64,000 nucleotides of DNA from Legionella brunensis (GTDB lineage: Bacteria > Pseudomonadota > Gammaproteobacteria > Legionellales > Legionellaceae): contig NZ_LNXV01000034.1 of the NCBI RefSeq assembly GCF_001467025.1, positions 1-64,000 of the forward strand. Direction: 5' to 3'. Made by a program: the position numbers and the translations under genes. Below, one piece after another: positions 8,503 through 17,020 of this stretch. Each line of letters begins with the position of its first letter. Position 1 is the stretch's first letter. The notes under the pieces were generated by a model, which was not told the origin of the DNA, searched no databases, and saw only the letters and a program-made list of their open reading frames with translations.

Positions 8503-9234
8503 ATGTTATCGCATCGAAAATATCTGTTAATTATTGACGATGCCCCCATGGACGAGCAACTAGTCGAATACTTTGCTAAATTTGACTATGATATCGTACA
8601 GTACTCCAATCTCTCAAAATTAGCCAAAGAAGACATGCCACCAACTGCATTATTGGTAAACTGGTCGTCCATTCATGCAGACCCTGCTACGATAGATAAT
8701 TTATTTCATCGGTATGCCATCCCCCTCGTGGTAATCAGTGAGAAAATGGATGAAGATATTTGTGTAAAAATGTTAGAAGCAGGCGCAGATGATTTTTTGG
8801 TAAAACCAATTCATCCCCGTGAACTCCATGCTCGAATCAGTGCCATATCAAGAAGAGTACAACGCTCCACAAAAGAAATTGAACAGGAGAAAGAAGTTTT
8901 ATTATTTGCCAATTGGCGTTTGTATCCAGCTTCGCGTCAAGTTTTTGATGATACCAGTCGTGGAGAGCTCCAATTAAGTGCTGGTGAATATGACTTACTG
9001 CTGGCTTTTGTACGACAGCCCCAGCGTGTTTTAGGACGCGAGTTCTTATTACAGTTGACTAAAAACAGTGATTTGACTCCTTTCGATAGGCGTATTGATG
9101 TCCAAATTAGCCGATTAAGACAGAAAATTGAAACTGACGCGAAAAAACCTGCGCTCATTAAAACTATTAGAAACGGCGGTTATTTATTCACTGCGCGAGT
9201 TTTGACCATAAAAGAAAATAGTGAAGTCAAATAG
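8503..9234 (+). CDS. OmpR-family response regulator with altered receiver
   Basis: A 243-aa two-domain regulator: receiver (about 5-120) and winged-helix DNA-binding domain (about 135-235, with the FDRRIDVQISRLRQKIE and IRNGGYLF motifs). The acidic pair D12-D13, the Ser/Thr position (VVISE) and the switch Lys (LVKPIHPREL) are present. At the phospho-acceptor site, where PhoB has LLDW, the sequence reads LVNW, with Asn53 in place of Asp. The receiver therefore probably cannot be phosphorylated in the usual way. No histidine kinase is adjacent. GGAG lies 10 nt before the ATG. Confidence 0.9.
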   Translation: MLSHRKYLLIIDDAPMDEQLVEYFAKFDYDIVQYSNLSKLAKEDMPPTALLVNWSSIHADPATIDNLFHRYAIPLVVISEKMDEDICVKMLEAGADDFLVKPIHPRELHARISAISRRVQRSTKEIEQEKEVLLFANWRLYPASRQVFDDTSRGELQLSAGEYDLLLAFVRQPQRVLGREFLLQLTKNSDLTPFDRRIDVQISRLRQKIETDAKKPALIKTIRNGGYLFTARVLTIKENSEVK

Positions 9235-9253
9235 TTGCAACGACCTCATGTAA

Positions 9254-10522
9254 TTATTTAGTTCTCCATTTGTTAGTTTTGAGCATACGCACGGTTTTAA
9301 TCATATTTTCACTAACTTTTAAAATTTCGATTTGAAAGTTTTCTATTTGTAAACAACAATCCGATGGGGGAATATAACCCAGATGTTCAATAATTAAACC
9401 ACTTAATGTCCTTGGCCCTATTGTAGGGAGTTGCCAACTGAGTAGTCGTTTTAAGTGACGAAGGGTAATACTAGCATCAACTATCACAGAACCATCTTCT
9501 TGCTGAATGATGTCTTTACTTAAATCCGCTACATCTGTGGTGAATTCACCAACTACTTCCTCAAGAATATCCTCCATCGTTACCAAGCCAAGCAAATCAC
9601 CATATTCATCAACAACGAAGCAACTACGCTTTTTCACTTTTTGAAAATTTAATATTTGCACATTAAGAGGCGTAGCTTCAGGAATAAAATATGGCGCATC
9701 TGCAATCTTCAATAGATTATCCATGTCCAAACGCTCTTCAAGAACAAGATTTAAAACACTTCTAACATGCACTAGACCGACTAAATTATCAATCGTATCC
9801 CTATAAAGAGGTAACCGTGTATGTTGTGCTGTCTCTAATTCTTCCAATAATTTATGCCAGGGTTGATCTAAATCAAGGCCAACAACATCTGCCTTGGGTA
9901 TCATGATATCTTCTACTGTTGCCAGCTCTAAATCCAATAAGCTTAACAGCATACTTTTATGTTCAACTGGCAATAATCCCCCAGCTTCATGCACCACCGA
10001 ACGTAATTCTTCCCCCGATAATGCTTCCCGCTGATTTTTTTCAATTGACACGCCTAATAAGCGCAATATTAATGTTGTTATCGAACTGATAATTTGAACA
10101 ATGGGGGCAAGAAGCGTTTGTAATAGTTTTAAAGGTAATGAGGCAGCAAAAGCAATCTGTTGAGGATGAAGAGCTGCCAATGTTTTAGGTGCCATTTCAG
10201 AGAACACTAGTATAATAAATGTCAGCAAAATGGTTGCAATTACCACACCCGCATCACCATATAAGCGTTGACCGATTAATGTAGCCACCATCGACGCTAC
10301 GATATTGGCGAAGGTATTACCAATTAAAATAACACTGAGTAATCGATCAGGTCTCGTAAGCATCTGGTTGACTCGAATTGCTTGCTTATTATTTTTTTTT
10401 ACCAGATAGCGTAACCGATAGCGGTTTAGAGACATCATTCCAATTTCTGAACCTGAAAAAAAGGCTGAAATAAGAATTAATACCACTAATACCAGTGAAA
10501 GGGTTGTTAAAGAGAACTGCAC
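9254..10522 (-). CDS. CorB/CorC-type (HlyC/CorC, CNNM) transporter
   Basis: A 422-aa membrane protein with an N-terminal DUF21 domain of three to four membrane segments (about 1-190), two CBS domains (about 200-330, including DIMIPKADVVGLDL and VVDEYGDLLGLVTMEDILEE) and a C-terminal CorC_HlyC domain (about 340-420). Members are linked to Mg2+ or Co2+ efflux and magnesium homeostasis. The length fits YfjD/CorB. It lies convergent with the response regulator (19-bp gap). Confidence 0.9.
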   Translation of the reverse strand: MQFSLTTLSLVLVVLILISAFFSGSEIGMMSLNRYRLRYLVKKNNKQAIRVNQMLTRPDRLLSVILIGNTFANIVASMVATLIGQRLYGDAGVVIATILLTFIILVFSEMAPKTLAALHPQQIAFAASLPLKLLQTLLAPIVQIISSITTLILRLLGVSIEKNQREALSGEELRSVVHEAGGLLPVEHKSMLLSLLDLELATVEDIMIPKADVVGLDLDQPWHKLLEELETAQHTRLPLYRDTIDNLVGLVHVRSVLNLVLEERLDMDNLLKIADAPYFIPEATPLNVQILNFQKVKKRSCFVVDEYGDLLGLVTMEDILEEVVGEFTTDVADLSKDIIQQEDGSVIVDASITLRHLKRLLSWQLPTIGPRTLSGLIIEHLGYIPPSDCCLQIENFQIEILKVSENMIKTVRMLKTNKWRTK

Positions 10523-10581
10523 CGTGTCTCCCTCAGGTAATTAAGAACTTTCATCATAGCAAACCAGCTTTAATTCTCCTA

Positions 10582-11262
10582 TCAAAGAGGCCATTCTTTG
10601 TCACCGAAAAGAGGACCAAATACGGCAGATTGTCCTACTGCTGTTGCCCAAAGCACATTGCCCATATCAAAATGCCACCACTCATAACGATAGGAAACAA
10701 AGCCCACCCCCTCCATCACCTTGCGTAAACAATCCCGCCTATCTTTTATTTCACTCTCTTCAAAAGATAGCTTGCTTTTTAAATCAAAATAACTGCTATG
10801 AGCTTTCTCACTGCAATCATCAAAGGATGTCCCCATATCCAATGGTTGGCCTTGGACAAGATCATACAACGTTAAATCGATAGCTCCTCCGCTAAGATGA
10901 GGGGAACAATAGTTATCACCAATTTTTGCTGGCGCAGCAACATATTTCAAAACCTCTGCTTGGTGTTCTTGCTCATTTAAATTTGGATATCTTTGGCGAA
11001 TTTCTCGGCTCATCCAATCAAAGAGTTTTCTCTGCACCTCTCTAGGTCTATAAACATCCCAAATGAGAAAACCATAAGTCGCAGGCAAATTTGCTAGAGC
11101 TTTCAACAAGCCATCAAGAACGGCATATCGGCCAAAAATAAATGGATAGGGGCTAAATCCTTGTTCAAAATACGCGGAGCATATCAAGATACGTGGATGG
11201 ATTTGGTTAGTAAATTCAACTGCCTCAAAGTCTTTTGACGAAAATTCTTTCTTAGACAACAT
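10582..11262 (-). CDS. VanX/DdpX-like D-alanyl-D-alanine dipeptidase
   Basis: A 226-aa zinc dipeptidase with the family's motifs: YRP (Arg72), SPHLSGGAIDL (zinc ligands His122 and Asp129), and YEWWHFD (catalytic Glu194, zinc ligand His197). It should cleave D-Ala-D-Ala. No vanH, vanA or regulator lies nearby, so the role is more likely recycling of cell-wall dipeptide than glycopeptide resistance. No signal peptide is seen, so it acts in the cytoplasm. It is divergent from ffh. Confidence 0.9.
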   Translation of the reverse strand: MLSKKEFSSKDFEAVEFTNQIHPRILICSAYFEQGFSPYPFIFGRYAVLDGLLKALANLPATYGFLIWDVYRPREVQRKLFDWMSREIRQRYPNLNEQEHQAEVLKYVAAPAKIGDNYCSPHLSGGAIDLTLYDLVQGQPLDMGTSFDDCSEKAHSSYFDLKSKLSFEESEIKDRRDCLRKVMEGVGFVSYRYEWWHFDMGNVLWATAVGQSAVFGPLFGDKEWPL

Positions 11263-11383
11263 CTTTTAATAAGGTGGTTAAGCACATTATTGATTATTCT
11301 ATGAGAATGGAATGATTTATAAAAGCAGTCAAAACCTATTTTAAATATGATATAGTAACTGTTTTTGTACTTGAGTAATCGTC

Positions 11384-12763
11384 ATGTTTGAAAATTTAAC
11401 GGAACGTTTAACCCGCGCTTTTAAAACCTTGAGTGGCCAGGCACGTTTGACAGAAGACAATGTCCACGAAGCATTACGAGAAGTCAGACTATCCTTACTT
11501 GAAGCAGATGTGGCATTTCCTGTAGTTAAAGAATTTATAGATCAAGTTAAACAGAAAGCGTTAGGCCAGGAAGTTTCCAATAACTTAAAGCCTGAGCAAA
11601 CCCTAGTTAAAATTGTCCACGATGAATTAATCCATGTACTGGGCGATACCCGTGCAGAATTAAATTTTAAAACACAGCCCCCTGCAGTCTTTTTAATGGC
11701 AGGTCTGCAAGGCTCTGGTAAAACCACTAGTGCCGCAAAATTAGCTCGTTACTTGAAAGAAACGGAAAATAAAAAAGTCATGCTCGTAAGTTTGGACGTG
11801 TATAGACCTGCAGCTATTGAGCAGCTTCAGTTGCTAGCCAACCAACTTGATGTCACCTTTTACCCTGCGCAAACACATGAACAACCATTAGCCATTGCAC
11901 AAAAAGCTTTAGACAGTGCCAAAAAGCAATTTATCGATGTCGTAATTTTTGATACAGCAGGACGCCTGCATGTCGATATGGAAATGATGACGGAAATTAA
12001 AGCGATACATAAAGCCGTCAATCCCATAGAAACGCTGTTTGTTGTAGATAGTATGACAGGTCAAGATGCAGTCAATACCGCTAAAGCATTTCATGAAGCC
12101 CTTGCCTTAACTGGGATTATCCTGACAAAAACAGATGGTGATGCTCGTGGTGGTGCAGCTCTTTCTGTAAAATTTATCACAGGCCAACCTATTAAATTTT
12201 TAGGAAGCGGCGAAAAAATCGATCCACTTGAACCCTTCCATCCAGATCGCATTGCCTCACGTATCTTGGGTATGGGCGATATTCTTACTTTAATCGAAGA
12301 AGTTGAGCGTAAAGCCGATAAACAAGCCAGCGAAAAATTAGCTAAAAAACTGAAGAAAGGAAAAGGCTTCGATTTAGAGGATTTCAAACAACAATTACTG
12401 CAAATGAATAAAATGGGTGGTGTTGCAGGCATGATGAGTAAACTGCCCGGAATGAGTCAATTACCTCAGCAGGCAATGAGTCAAATCAATGATAAGGCGA
12501 TGTCTCACACCATAGCAATCATTAACTCCATGACACCGAAGGAACGCCGTATTCCCAAAATTATTGTGGGCTCGCGTAAAAAACGTATTGCCCTAGGGTC
12601 TGGAACTCAAATCCAAGACGTGAATCGGTTGTTAAAGCAATTTGAACAGATGCAAAAAATGATGAAAAAATTTACCAAACCAGGCGGTATAAAGCAAATG
12701 ATGCGTGGGATGGGTGGAATGACTGGTTTGAAGGGCATGTTCCCTGAGGATGACCGTAAATAA
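11384..12763 (+). CDS. ffh: Signal recognition particle protein Ffh
   Basis: The 459-aa protein has the full Ffh layout: helical N domain (1-90), G domain with GLQGSGKTT (107-115), DTAGR and TKTDGDARGG, and a methionine-rich M domain (from about 300) that binds the SRP RNA and signal peptides, ending in GMGGMTGLKGMFP. It works with the 4.5S RNA at 368-480 and targets nascent membrane proteins. It lies directly upstream of the rpsP operon in the same direction, an arrangement common in gammaproteobacteria. Confidence 0.97.
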   Translation: MFENLTERLTRAFKTLSGQARLTEDNVHEALREVRLSLLEADVAFPVVKEFIDQVKQKALGQEVSNNLKPEQTLVKIVHDELIHVLGDTRAELNFKTQPPAVFLMAGLQGSGKTTSAAKLARYLKETENKKVMLVSLDVYRPAAIEQLQLLANQLDVTFYPAQTHEQPLAIAQKALDSAKKQFIDVVIFDTAGRLHVDMEMMTEIKAIHKAVNPIETLFVVDSMTGQDAVNTAKAFHEALALTGIILTKTDGDARGGAALSVKFITGQPIKFLGSGEKIDPLEPFHPDRIASRILGMGDILTLIEEVERKADKQASEKLAKKLKKGKGFDLEDFKQQLLQMNKMGGVAGMMSKLPGMSQLPQQAMSQINDKAMSHTIAIINSMTPKERRIPKIIVGSRKKRIALGSGTQIQDVNRLLKQFEQMQKMMKKFTKPGGIKQMMRGMGGMTGLKGMFPEDDRK

Positions 12764-12780
12764 TTCCAATAATCACTTCC

Positions 12781-12818
12781 AATGCCGAGTTAATTTTCGT
12801 ACAATACACGGCATTTTT
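12781..12818 (+). terminator. Possible weak terminator/attenuator between ffh and rpsP
   Basis: AATGCCG (12781-12787) can pair with CGGCATT (12809-12815), which runs into a short T tract. The loop is long (21 nt). The same stretch holds a TACAAT (12800-12805) that could be the -10 of an rpsP promoter. It may therefore be a mixed termination/initiation site. Confidence 0.35.
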
Positions 12819-12847
12819 ACGTAAACACTCTTAAAGTAGAGGAAATA

Positions 12848-13105
12848 ATGGTCGTTATACGTTTATCAAGAGCTGGCGCTAAAAAGCGTCCTTTTTACAA
12901 TATGGTTGTTACTGACAGTCGCAAGCGTCGCGATGGTAACTACATCGAACGGATTGGCTATTTCAATCCAGTTGCGCGCGGTCAAGAACCTCGCTTGCAC
13001 TTGGAAATGGATAAGTTAACTCATTGGCAAAGCGTCGGTGCACAACTTTCTGATCGCGTTCGTGCTTTGGTTAAAGAATACAACAAGAAGAACAAAGACG
13101 CTTAA
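12848..13105 (+). CDS. rpsP: 30S ribosomal protein S16
   Basis: An 85-aa protein with the S16 signature [25 protein letters not shown] at its start and IERIGYFNP in the middle. It is a primary 16S-binding assembly protein. An AGAGGAAA ribosome site precedes the ATG. It is first of the rpsP-rimM-trmD-rplS operon, whose genes are 5 nt apart or overlap, except for the 25-nt gap before rplS. Confidence 0.98.
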   Translation: MVVIRLSRAGAKKRPFYNMVVTDSRKRRDGNYIERIGYFNPVARGQEPRLHLEMDKLTHWQSVGAQLSDRVRALVKEYNKKNKDA

Positions 13106-13110
13106 TAATA

Positions 13111-13620
13111 GTGGACAAGGTTATTGATTGGCTCGTTATCGGTCGTTTTGGTCGCCCACATGGGATTAAAGGATTTGTTACTGTTCATTCTTTCACAGAG
13201 CCTCGTGATAACATCCTGCGTTACACTGATTGGCATGTCTATATCAACAAGCAGTGGCAACCTCTGAAGTTGCTTCGTGTAGAGATGAATGAAAAGTCAA
13301 TTCTTGCGCAAATCGATGGCTATAGTGAACGTGAACAGGTAGCAGCTTTAACTCATGTTGAGATTGCTGTCGATCGCAAGCAATTACCACCACTAAAGGA
13401 AGGTGAATACTACTGGCATGAGCTTATTGGCATGCAAGTGGTGAATCAGCAAGGAATGTTGCTTGGTAGCGTCGCGGAGATTATGCCAACTGGTGCTAAC
13501 GATGTTTTAGTGGTCGAAGGCGAAAAGCGGCACTTGATTCCGTACCTGCCAGGTCAGTTTGTTTCTGACATTAACTCTAGTCAACGTATCATCACTGTTG
13601 ATTGGGACGCGGATTTTTAA
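13111..13620 (+). CDS. rimM: 16S rRNA processing protein RimM
   Basis: A 169-aa protein with GTG start. It has the N-terminal RimM domain (VIGRFGRPHGIKGFV) and the C-terminal PRC-barrel (YYWHELIGMQV... and ANDVLVVEG... IPYLPG). It assists 30S head assembly and binds S19. It starts 5 nt after rpsP, and its TAA overlaps the trmD ATG. Confidence 0.97.
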   Translation: MDKVIDWLVIGRFGRPHGIKGFVTVHSFTEPRDNILRYTDWHVYINKQWQPLKLLRVEMNEKSILAQIDGYSEREQVAALTHVEIAVDRKQLPPLKEGEYYWHELIGMQVVNQQGMLLGSVAEIMPTGANDVLVVEGEKRHLIPYLPGQFVSDINSSQRIITVDWDADF

Positions 13621-14372
13621 TGAAGTTACATTTGGGTGTAATCACCCTCATGCCCGAGATGTTTGACATTTTAAAACACGGTGTAGTTGGACGGGCAATT
13701 GAACAAAATTTGGCAAGGGTTGACTGTTGGAACCCGCGCGACTGGGCCCCAAGACCATATCGGCAAGTTGATGATAAGCCTTATGGCGGTGGCCCAGGCA
13801 TGGTTATGATGTATGAGCCGTTGTATGGGGCAATTAGTCATGCAAAAACGCAAATGCCAACCTCTTGCAAGACTATTTATTTAAGTCCGCAAGGTAAGGT
13901 AATTCGCCAATCTGATTTAAATCAGGTGGCGAAAGAACATACTTCCCTGCTTTTCATTGCGGGTCGGTATGAAGGAATAGATGAACGGATCATTACTCAT
14001 CATGCTGATGAGGAATGGTCGTTAGGAGATTTTGTTTTAAGCGGCGGTGAATTGGCAGCCCTGGTATTTATTGATGCGATTATTCGCTTATTACCTGGAA
14101 GCTTAGGGCATTTAAGGTCAGCGGAACAAGATTCATTTATGAACGGTTTGCTAGATTGTCCTCATTACACCAGACCAGCAACTATTAATGGCTTGGATGT
14201 GCCACCAGTACTATTGGGGGGTAATCATCGGGACATCGAGCGCTGGCGCCGAAAACAAAGTCTTGGTAAGACCTGGCTTAAACGCCCAGATTTATTAGAG
14301 AAAATACAGTTAAGTGATACTGATAAGCAATTGCTTATCGAGTTTAAAAGCGAACAGGGTAATTCCTGCTAA
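13620..14372 (+). CDS. trmD: tRNA (guanine-N1)-methyltransferase TrmD
   Basis: I choose ATG 13620, which shares one base with the rimM stop (TAATG), giving a 250-aa protein that begins MKLHLGVITLMPEMF as in the family. Knot motifs are present (YLSPQG, IAGRYEGIDER, LGDFVLSGGELAAL). It methylates G37 of tRNAs reading CNN codons and prevents +1 frameshifting. It is a trefoil-knot SAM enzyme acting as a dimer. Confidence 0.97.
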   Translation: MKLHLGVITLMPEMFDILKHGVVGRAIEQNLARVDCWNPRDWAPRPYRQVDDKPYGGGPGMVMMYEPLYGAISHAKTQMPTSCKTIYLSPQGKVIRQSDLNQVAKEHTSLLFIAGRYEGIDERIITHHADEEWSLGDFVLSGGELAALVFIDAIIRLLPGSLGHLRSAEQDSFMNGLLDCPHYTRPATINGLDVPPVLLGGNHRDIERWRRKQSLGKTWLKRPDLLEKIQLSDTDKQLLIEFKSEQGNSC

Positions 14373-14397
14373 AGGAATACCAATTTGAGGAGTGACC

Positions 14398-14763
14398 ATG
14401 AGCAAAATTATTGATCAATTAAATGCTGAGCAAATGCAAGGCAAAAACATTCCTGATTTCAGTCCAGGCGATACAGTTTTAGTGCAAGTAAAAGTTAAAG
14501 AAGGTACTCGTGAACGTTTACAGGCATTCGAAGGCATCGTAATTGCTAAAAGAAATCGTGGCCTAAACTCTGCTTTTACCGTACGCAAAATTTCTCATAG
14601 CGTCGGTGTTGAGCGTGTTTTCCAAACTTATAGTCCAGTCGTTGATAGCATTATTGTTAAGCGTCGTGGTGATGTACGTCGTGCCAAGCTCTATTACCTA
14701 CGTGATTTAGCTGGTCGTGCAGCTCGTATTAAAGAAAAATTGGCTGGCAAAAAAGAAGATTAA
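14398..14763 (+). CDS. rplS: 50S ribosomal protein L19
   Basis: The start is ATG 14398, with GAGGAG 7 nt upstream; an in-frame GTG two codons earlier lies on the ribosome site. The 121-aa product carries the L19 signatures ([57 protein letters not shown]). It sits at the subunit interface near the L14 site. It is the last gene of the rpsP operon proper. Confidence 0.98.
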   Translation: MSKIIDQLNAEQMQGKNIPDFSPGDTVLVQVKVKEGTRERLQAFEGIVIAKRNRGLNSAFTVRKISHSVGVERVFQTYSPVVDSIIVKRRGDVRRAKLYYLRDLAGRAARIKEKLAGKKED

Positions 14764-14774
14764 TACTTACCTTT

Positions 14775-15308
14775 ATGCTCATTGTTACTGCATTCACTAC
14801 CCCTTTAGGTTGGCTTGAAATTGCGTACGATGAGCATTACGTTTATCGTGCAATTTTTACCGAATCCCCATCGCAAAACAAGCAAGAAAATCAATTAACA
14901 CAAGTAATCTTACAAGAACTCCAAGCCTACTTTAGCAACCCACAACATCGTTTCCAGTTGTCCTTAAAGCCACAAGGGACTAGTTTTCAACAACTTGTCT
15001 GGCATGCTTTATTAGTAATACCTATTGGTCGTACTATTAGTTATGGTGAATTGGCTAAAACTCTGCAGTCCAGTCCTCGCGCAATAGGACAAGCCTGCAA
15101 AAATAATCCCATCGTTTTATTTATCCCTTGTCATCGCGTAGTTGGTAAAAATGATCAGGGGGGCTACATGGGACGCCCCGAGGCATTACCTTATAAAATC
15201 CACTTGCTTAACCATGAAAGTAAGGATTCTTATGGTCCTTTAGGCAGGGAGTCTTTCAGCTCTACTGAGGGTAAAAGAGTACCTATCACTTTAACTGCAA
15301 AAAACTGA
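14775..15308 (+). CDS. ogt: Methylated-DNA-protein-cysteine methyltransferase
   Basis: A 177-aa suicide repair protein for O6-alkylguanine. It has the active-site IPCHRVV (Cys119), the DNA-binding RAIGQACKNNP helix and GGYMG loop. It starts 11 nt after rplS and may share its transcript. Family members normally end near HLLNHE (about 148); here the frame runs on for about 29 residues, into the convergent gene (79-bp overlap). That suggests a lost original stop codon or a harmless tail extension. Confidence 0.92.
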   Translation: MLIVTAFTTPLGWLEIAYDEHYVYRAIFTESPSQNKQENQLTQVILQELQAYFSNPQHRFQLSLKPQGTSFQQLVWHALLVIPIGRTISYGELAKTLQSSPRAIGQACKNNPIVLFIPCHRVVGKNDQGGYMGRPEALPYKIHLLNHESKDSYGPLGRESFSSTEGKRVPITLTAKN

Positions 15309-16090
15309 AACTGTTCTGCTGATTTATCAAAAAACCAAGTAATAAAAGGTTTGGTGGATTTAGCGGCTAGCTTGGTTAAGATATCTTCTTCCCATTTATA
15401 AGGCTCCATTTTTTGAATAGTGCCGATAAATACAGTGATGGTCTTCATCACTTCAGAAGTAGCAATTGTTTGTTCCTTTAAAAAACTGAGTAAAGAATTA
15501 ATTACACCAAGTCGTACTGCAGAGAAATCATCTTTATTTTGTAATTTTGCTAACTCACACGAATAGTCCTGAAGAAGAAGTTGACAATCCAAAACATAAT
15601 TAATTTTATCTCTAATGATACGGGCTTGCTTTTGTAAACCAACACTAGCCTTGTTTAGAGCCGTATATTTTTTCATCAATTCTTCACTATTTCTTCCCTG
15701 TTCAAGTTGAGGAGCAGTACGCTGCATCCACTCTTTGATGACCTCGGCGTTATCCATATAGATATCGGTTTTATAAAAGTTGAGTAAATCATGTTCCTCA
15801 AAAACCATATATTGCATTGCTGCATTACACAATACCGTAGCATTGTAAGAAACTCTTTCAACAAAGGGCGGCAGTTGTTCATAGAGTAACGTATATAGCA
15901 TTTCAATATAGTGGAAATCGTCTACTATGAAGCCATGGTGAATAAGTTCATAGATAGCAAGTTGCAAGACAGTATCCGCATCCCCTTCCGGAACAGAATA
16001 ATGGGCAACAATATACTCCAACCATTTAAGTGCTTGTAAGTAATCATTCTTTCTTAATGCCTCTAGACATTCTTTTGTAGTTACAGGCAT
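15230..16090 (-). CDS. Hypothetical protein, 286 aa
   Basis: I do not recognise this protein. It is cytosolic and mostly helical, opens with a TPR-like stretch (CLEALRKNDYLQALKWLEYIV, split as two helices) and has no signal peptide. AAGGAG sits 6 nt before the ATG, so the start is good. Its 3' end overlaps the methyltransferase gene tail. In a Legionella-like genome it is a possible effector, but this is only inferred from length, helical make-up and isolation. Confidence 0.7.
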   Translation of the reverse strand: MPVTTKECLEALRKNDYLQALKWLEYIVAHYSVPEGDADTVLQLAIYELIHHGFIVDDFHYIEMLYTLLYEQLPPFVERVSYNATVLCNAAMQYMVFEEHDLLNFYKTDIYMDNAEVIKEWMQRTAPQLEQGRNSEELMKKYTALNKASVGLQKQARIIRDKINYVLDCQLLLQDYSCELAKLQNKDDFSAVRLGVINSLLSFLKEQTIATSEVMKTITVFIGTIQKMEPYKWEEDILTKLAAKSTKPFITWFFDKSAEQFQFFAVKVIGTLLPSVELKDSLPKGP

Positions 16091-16163
16091 GGCATCTCCT
16101 TATGATCTAAAGAATTTCAAACCAAAGACGATAAATATCTAAAGCTAATGTGGAGTGGTCATC

Positions 16164-16457
16164 ATGAAAAAATTGAGTATAGCCACACTATTGCTCATAT
16201 TGCCACTAAATTATGCCCTTGCAAATTGTGACCTTACTCGCTTTCGTTGGGAATGCGACCTTCCTGGTCGGGTTAAACCTTCTTCATCGGCTTATTCTTT
16301 AGTTTACTGCGGCAATACCCGCGTTTATATTAGTCAGGCAGAATATGAAGTGTTAGCACGCTATCAACGAGCTAATGTCAATATGGTGCTCAAGGTCAAT
16401 GGGGAATATGTTGATGCTCCCTGCATTCCAGCCGAACGATTTCTATCCTTCCCTTGA
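16164..16457 (+). CDS. Small secreted protein with four cysteines
   Basis: The likely start is ATG 16164, giving a 97-aa protein with a clear signal peptide ([20 protein letters not shown], cleaved before NCDL). The mature part has four cysteines (NCDL, WECD, VYCG, APCI), which could form two disulfides in the periplasm. I do not recognise the family. Its stop overlaps the TTG of the next frame by 4 nt, hinting at coupling. Confidence 0.7.
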   Translation: MKKLSIATLLLILPLNYALANCDLTRFRWECDLPGRVKPSSSAYSLVYCGNTRVYISQAEYEVLARYQRANVNMVLKVNGEYVDAPCIPAERFLSFP

Positions 16458-16834
16458 ATTTGTTGACTGTTACTCTCACCTCTATTAAAAGGACAGCTAT
16501 TACCGAAATAAGAGAGGAAATCGCGGGCATAAAAAGTAAGAGAGAATTACGATTTAATTATTCTATACCACAAATTAGCGCTATTTCATTTAGGAAAACC
16601 GCCAACATACCTCAAGGGACAGTTGAATTTGTTGCCCCATCATATGTCGATTGCCACAGTAGTTATTTACAACAAGTTTTTCTCAATAACTTAGCCAAAG
16701 ATGCGCATGAACACACTACGGTACATGAGTTGCTAACTTTAGATTCGCAAGACAGAGAGACTTTGTTATCAAAACTGCTAACAGGCCCAGTAAAACTTTC
16801 CTGGGCAAGGCATTTATCTGCCAGTGGCGCTTAG
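16454..16834 (+). CDS. Hypothetical protein, 126 aa, TTG start
   Basis: This frame opens with TTG inside the stop of the secreted protein gene (TTGA overlap) and encodes a mixed alpha/beta-looking protein with no signal peptide. Composition is protein-like (ordinary Lys/Glu/Ser content, no low complexity). No family is recognised. The pair 16164-16834 may be one transcription unit. Coding status rests on frame length and coupling only. Confidence 0.5.
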   Translation: MNLLTVTLTSIKRTAITEIREEIAGIKSKRELRFNYSIPQISAISFRKTANIPQGTVEFVAPSYVDCHSSYLQQVFLNNLAKDAHEHTTVHELLTLDSQDRETLLSKLLTGPVKLSWARHLSASGA

Positions 16835-17014
16835 TGTAACTCGTTTAGAAAACCAGACAATGCGCATGAGGTCTTTACCAAGAGCTATTCCCAATAGCTC
16901 TGCGATTTCTTGGCCATTCAGTTTTTTTACTGCTGAGCCGATGAAGCCTTTGTCTGTAGACAATGAAGAGAATACTGCTATTGATCCCCCTCTGAGACGG
17001 CCAAAACCATCCAT
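16814..17014 (-). CDS. Possible small protein (66 aa) or gene remnant
   Basis: Both strands are open here. The minus-strand frame reads like a real protein (AVKKLNGQEIAELLGIALGKDL segment with a helix-like pattern, balanced composition), while the plus-strand frame is Ser/Pro-rich, like an antisense shadow. It begins 6 nt after the stop of the metallo-hydrolase gene, in the same direction. It could be a small cotranscribed protein or the tail of a decayed gene. Confidence 0.35.
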   Translation of the reverse strand: MDGFGRLRGGSIAVFSSLSTDKGFIGSAVKKLNGQEIAELLGIALGKDLMRIVWFSKRVTLSATGR

Positions 17015-17020
17015 TCTGGT

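Noticed and set aside
8503-9234. Could Asp60 in the receiver act as phospho-acceptor?
   Set aside because: It lies seven residues past the usual site, in the loop after strand 3; alignment of LVNW with PhoB LLDW is straightforward.
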